A DNA stretch of 64,000 nt, from positions 1 through 64,000 of the forward strand of contig NZ_JBLFFL010000006.1 in assembly GCF_051400755.1 (NCBI RefSeq), given 5' to 3'. Positions 63,090-64,000 of this stretch are shown here, in pieces; position 1 is the stretch's first letter, and every line of letters begins with the position of its first letter. The position numbers and the translations under genes were made by a program. Below the pieces are notes generated by a model. It was not told the DNA's origin. It saw only the letters and a program-made list of their open reading frames with translations, and ran no database searches. The DNA is from Parapedobacter sp051400755. Its GTDB lineage: Bacteria > Bacteroidota > Bacteroidia > Sphingobacteriales > Sphingobacteriaceae.

Positions 63090-64000
63090 CTAGTGTTTAA
63101 AATGCCGCACCCCGGTAATGGCCATCGCCACCCCTTTTTTGTTAGCCATGTCCACCGACTCCTGATCGCGGATAGAGCCACCAGGTTGCGCAATAGCCGT
63201 GATGCCCGCTTCGGCCGCAATCTCCACACAATCCGGGAACGGGAAGAACGCATCCGATGCCAGGACCGCTCCATGTAAGTCAAAGCCGAAGGATTTGGCT
63301 TTCAGAATGGCCTGACGCAGCGCATCCACCCGCGAGGTCTGCCCGACACCGCTCGCGGAAAGCTGACCATCCTTGGCCAATACGATGGCGTTGGACTTCG
63401 TATGCTTCACGATTTTATTGGCGAAATAGAGGTCCGCTAATTCCTTTTCGGTCGGTTCCCGATCGGTCACCGGGCGCATCTGTTCGGGGCTTTCGATCAC
63501 CGCATCCTTGTCTTGTTCGATGATGCCATTCAATAGTGTCTTGAATTGTTTACCGGGCAATAGGGTAGGGTTTCTCTTTAGTATGATCCGGTTTTTCTTG
63601 GAAGCGAGCACTCGCACGGCGCCCTCGGAATAAGCAGGAGCAATCAGCACTTCAAAGAAAAGTTTATTGATCTCCGCAGCCGTATCCTCGTCGATTTCGC
63701 CGTTGCAGATGATGACGCCGCCGAATGCGGATACCGGATCACATGCCAGCGCATCCTCCCAAGCCGACCGCAGATCCGCGCGGGAAGCGACACCGCAGGC
63801 ATTGGTGTGTTTCAAGATCGCGAATGTGGGCGTATCAAACTCGTCGATCAGCGCGACGGCCGCATCCACATCCACCAGATTATTGTATGACAATTCCTTT
63901 CCATTCAATTTTTCGAACAGGCTGCTCAAATCACCATAGAAGACCCCGTTCTGATGCGGGTTTTCGCCGTATCGCAGTACCTGGGCCTGCTGCTCGCTCC
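63090..64000 (-). CDS. purH: PurH (AICAR transformylase/IMP cyclohydrolase), partial
   Basis: The open frame continues to the right edge, so the N-terminal cyclohydrolase part is outside the window. A frame starting at 63929 uses an internal TTG and is not the true start. The visible part is the AICAR formyltransferase: QVLRYGENPHQ, AILKHTNACGVASR with the catalytic Lys-His, DPVSAFGGVII and GQTSRVDALRQAI, ending in ITGVRHFKH. It performs the last two steps of IMP synthesis. It fits with guaB in purine metabolism, although the two are 38 kb apart. Confidence 0.95.
   Translation of the reverse strand, partial: SEQQAQVLRYGENPHQNGVFYGDLSSLFEKLNGKELSYNNLVDVDAAVALIDEFDTPTFAILKHTNACGVASRADLRSAWEDALACDPVSAFGGVIICNGEIDEDTAAEINKLFFEVLIAPAYSEGAVRVLASKKNRIILKRNPTLLPGKQFKTLLNGIIEQDKDAVIESPEQMRPVTDREPTEKELADLYFANKIVKHTKSNAIVLAKDGQLSASGVGQTSRVDALRQAILKAKSFGFDLHGAVLASDAFFPFPDCVEIAAEAGITAIAQPGGSIRDQESVDMANKKGVAMAITGVRHFKH

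Overview
The window looks like chromosomal DNA of a Bacteroidota member, most likely a Sphingobacteriaceae-type organism. Supporting signs are a SusC/SusD pair, a type IX secretion plug protein, a fused SecDF, a CzcA pump fused to its outer-membrane factor with a DUF6660-type leader gene, and many promoters of the Bacteroidota form TTG-N~20-TAnnTTTG. Most of the sequence appears to be about 50% G+C. Several visibly A/T-richer islands (about 1-3,000, 46,400-48,700 and 50,150-55,300) carry defence-type or broken genes and look acquired. I assigned no species. All family assignments come from motif recognition without database searches.

Layout. 1-3.2 kb: a two-gene minus-strand cassette coding for a HEPN protein (R-x4-H) and a SIR2-like protein, preceded by a 13-bp palindrome and an orphan gene tail. 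3.3-8.9 kb: an AraC-type regulator followed by SusC and SusD without catabolic enzymes. 8.9-13.9 kb: a PolX-like protein with a damaged polymerase site but an intact PHP domain, then a marR-ferredoxin reductase-ferredoxin-NDH-2 redox cluster. 14-18.5 kb: a dicarboxylate/glutamate symporter, an exported glutamate-racemase-like lipoprotein, and a divergent quinone reductase/HxlR pair with a dense operator. 18.6-27.5 kb: secDF, an MFS transporter, a small barrel protein, guaB, lysine 6-aminotransferase and a D-cysteine desulfhydrase/ACC-deaminase-like gene. 27.55-28.25 kb: a G+C-rich, repeat-rich, probably non-coding block. 28.3-46.3 kb: housekeeping genes (rluD-type synthase, class IV aminotransferase, type IX plug protein, ABC-F, pyrD, two TPR proteins, gyrA, NatAB-type ABC exporter, TonB receptor, a Spy-like protein).

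46.3-48.3 kb is a graveyard of broken genes. It holds a promoter plus a short RNA hairpin resembling the abiF RNA, an Abi_2 N-terminal stub, the frameshifted start of a restriction-type helicase and a decayed DUF2867 operon, with an intact hbd in the middle. 48.3-55.2 kb is the most interesting block: a SLOG (YspA-like) protein, a WYL regulator, a convergent small gene, and a tightly overlapping four-gene operon. The operon encodes McrB-like GTPase, McrC-like nuclease, a DUF2779 protein combining a Cas4-like [Fe-S] nuclease with a DnaQ-like exonuclease, and a 105-aa conserved-looking partner. This is my best candidate for an undescribed extended McrBC-type defence system.

55.3-64 kb: a second RluA-type synthase, a metal-efflux operon (DUF6660-like, CzcA-OMF fusion, CusB-like adaptor), a DUF72 gene and the 3' part of purH, which runs off the right edge. 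I saw no rRNA, tRNA, CRISPR array or complete insertion sequence. Several housekeeping genes have the -7 box only 4-10 nt from the start codon, which suggests leaderless or nearly leaderless mRNAs.
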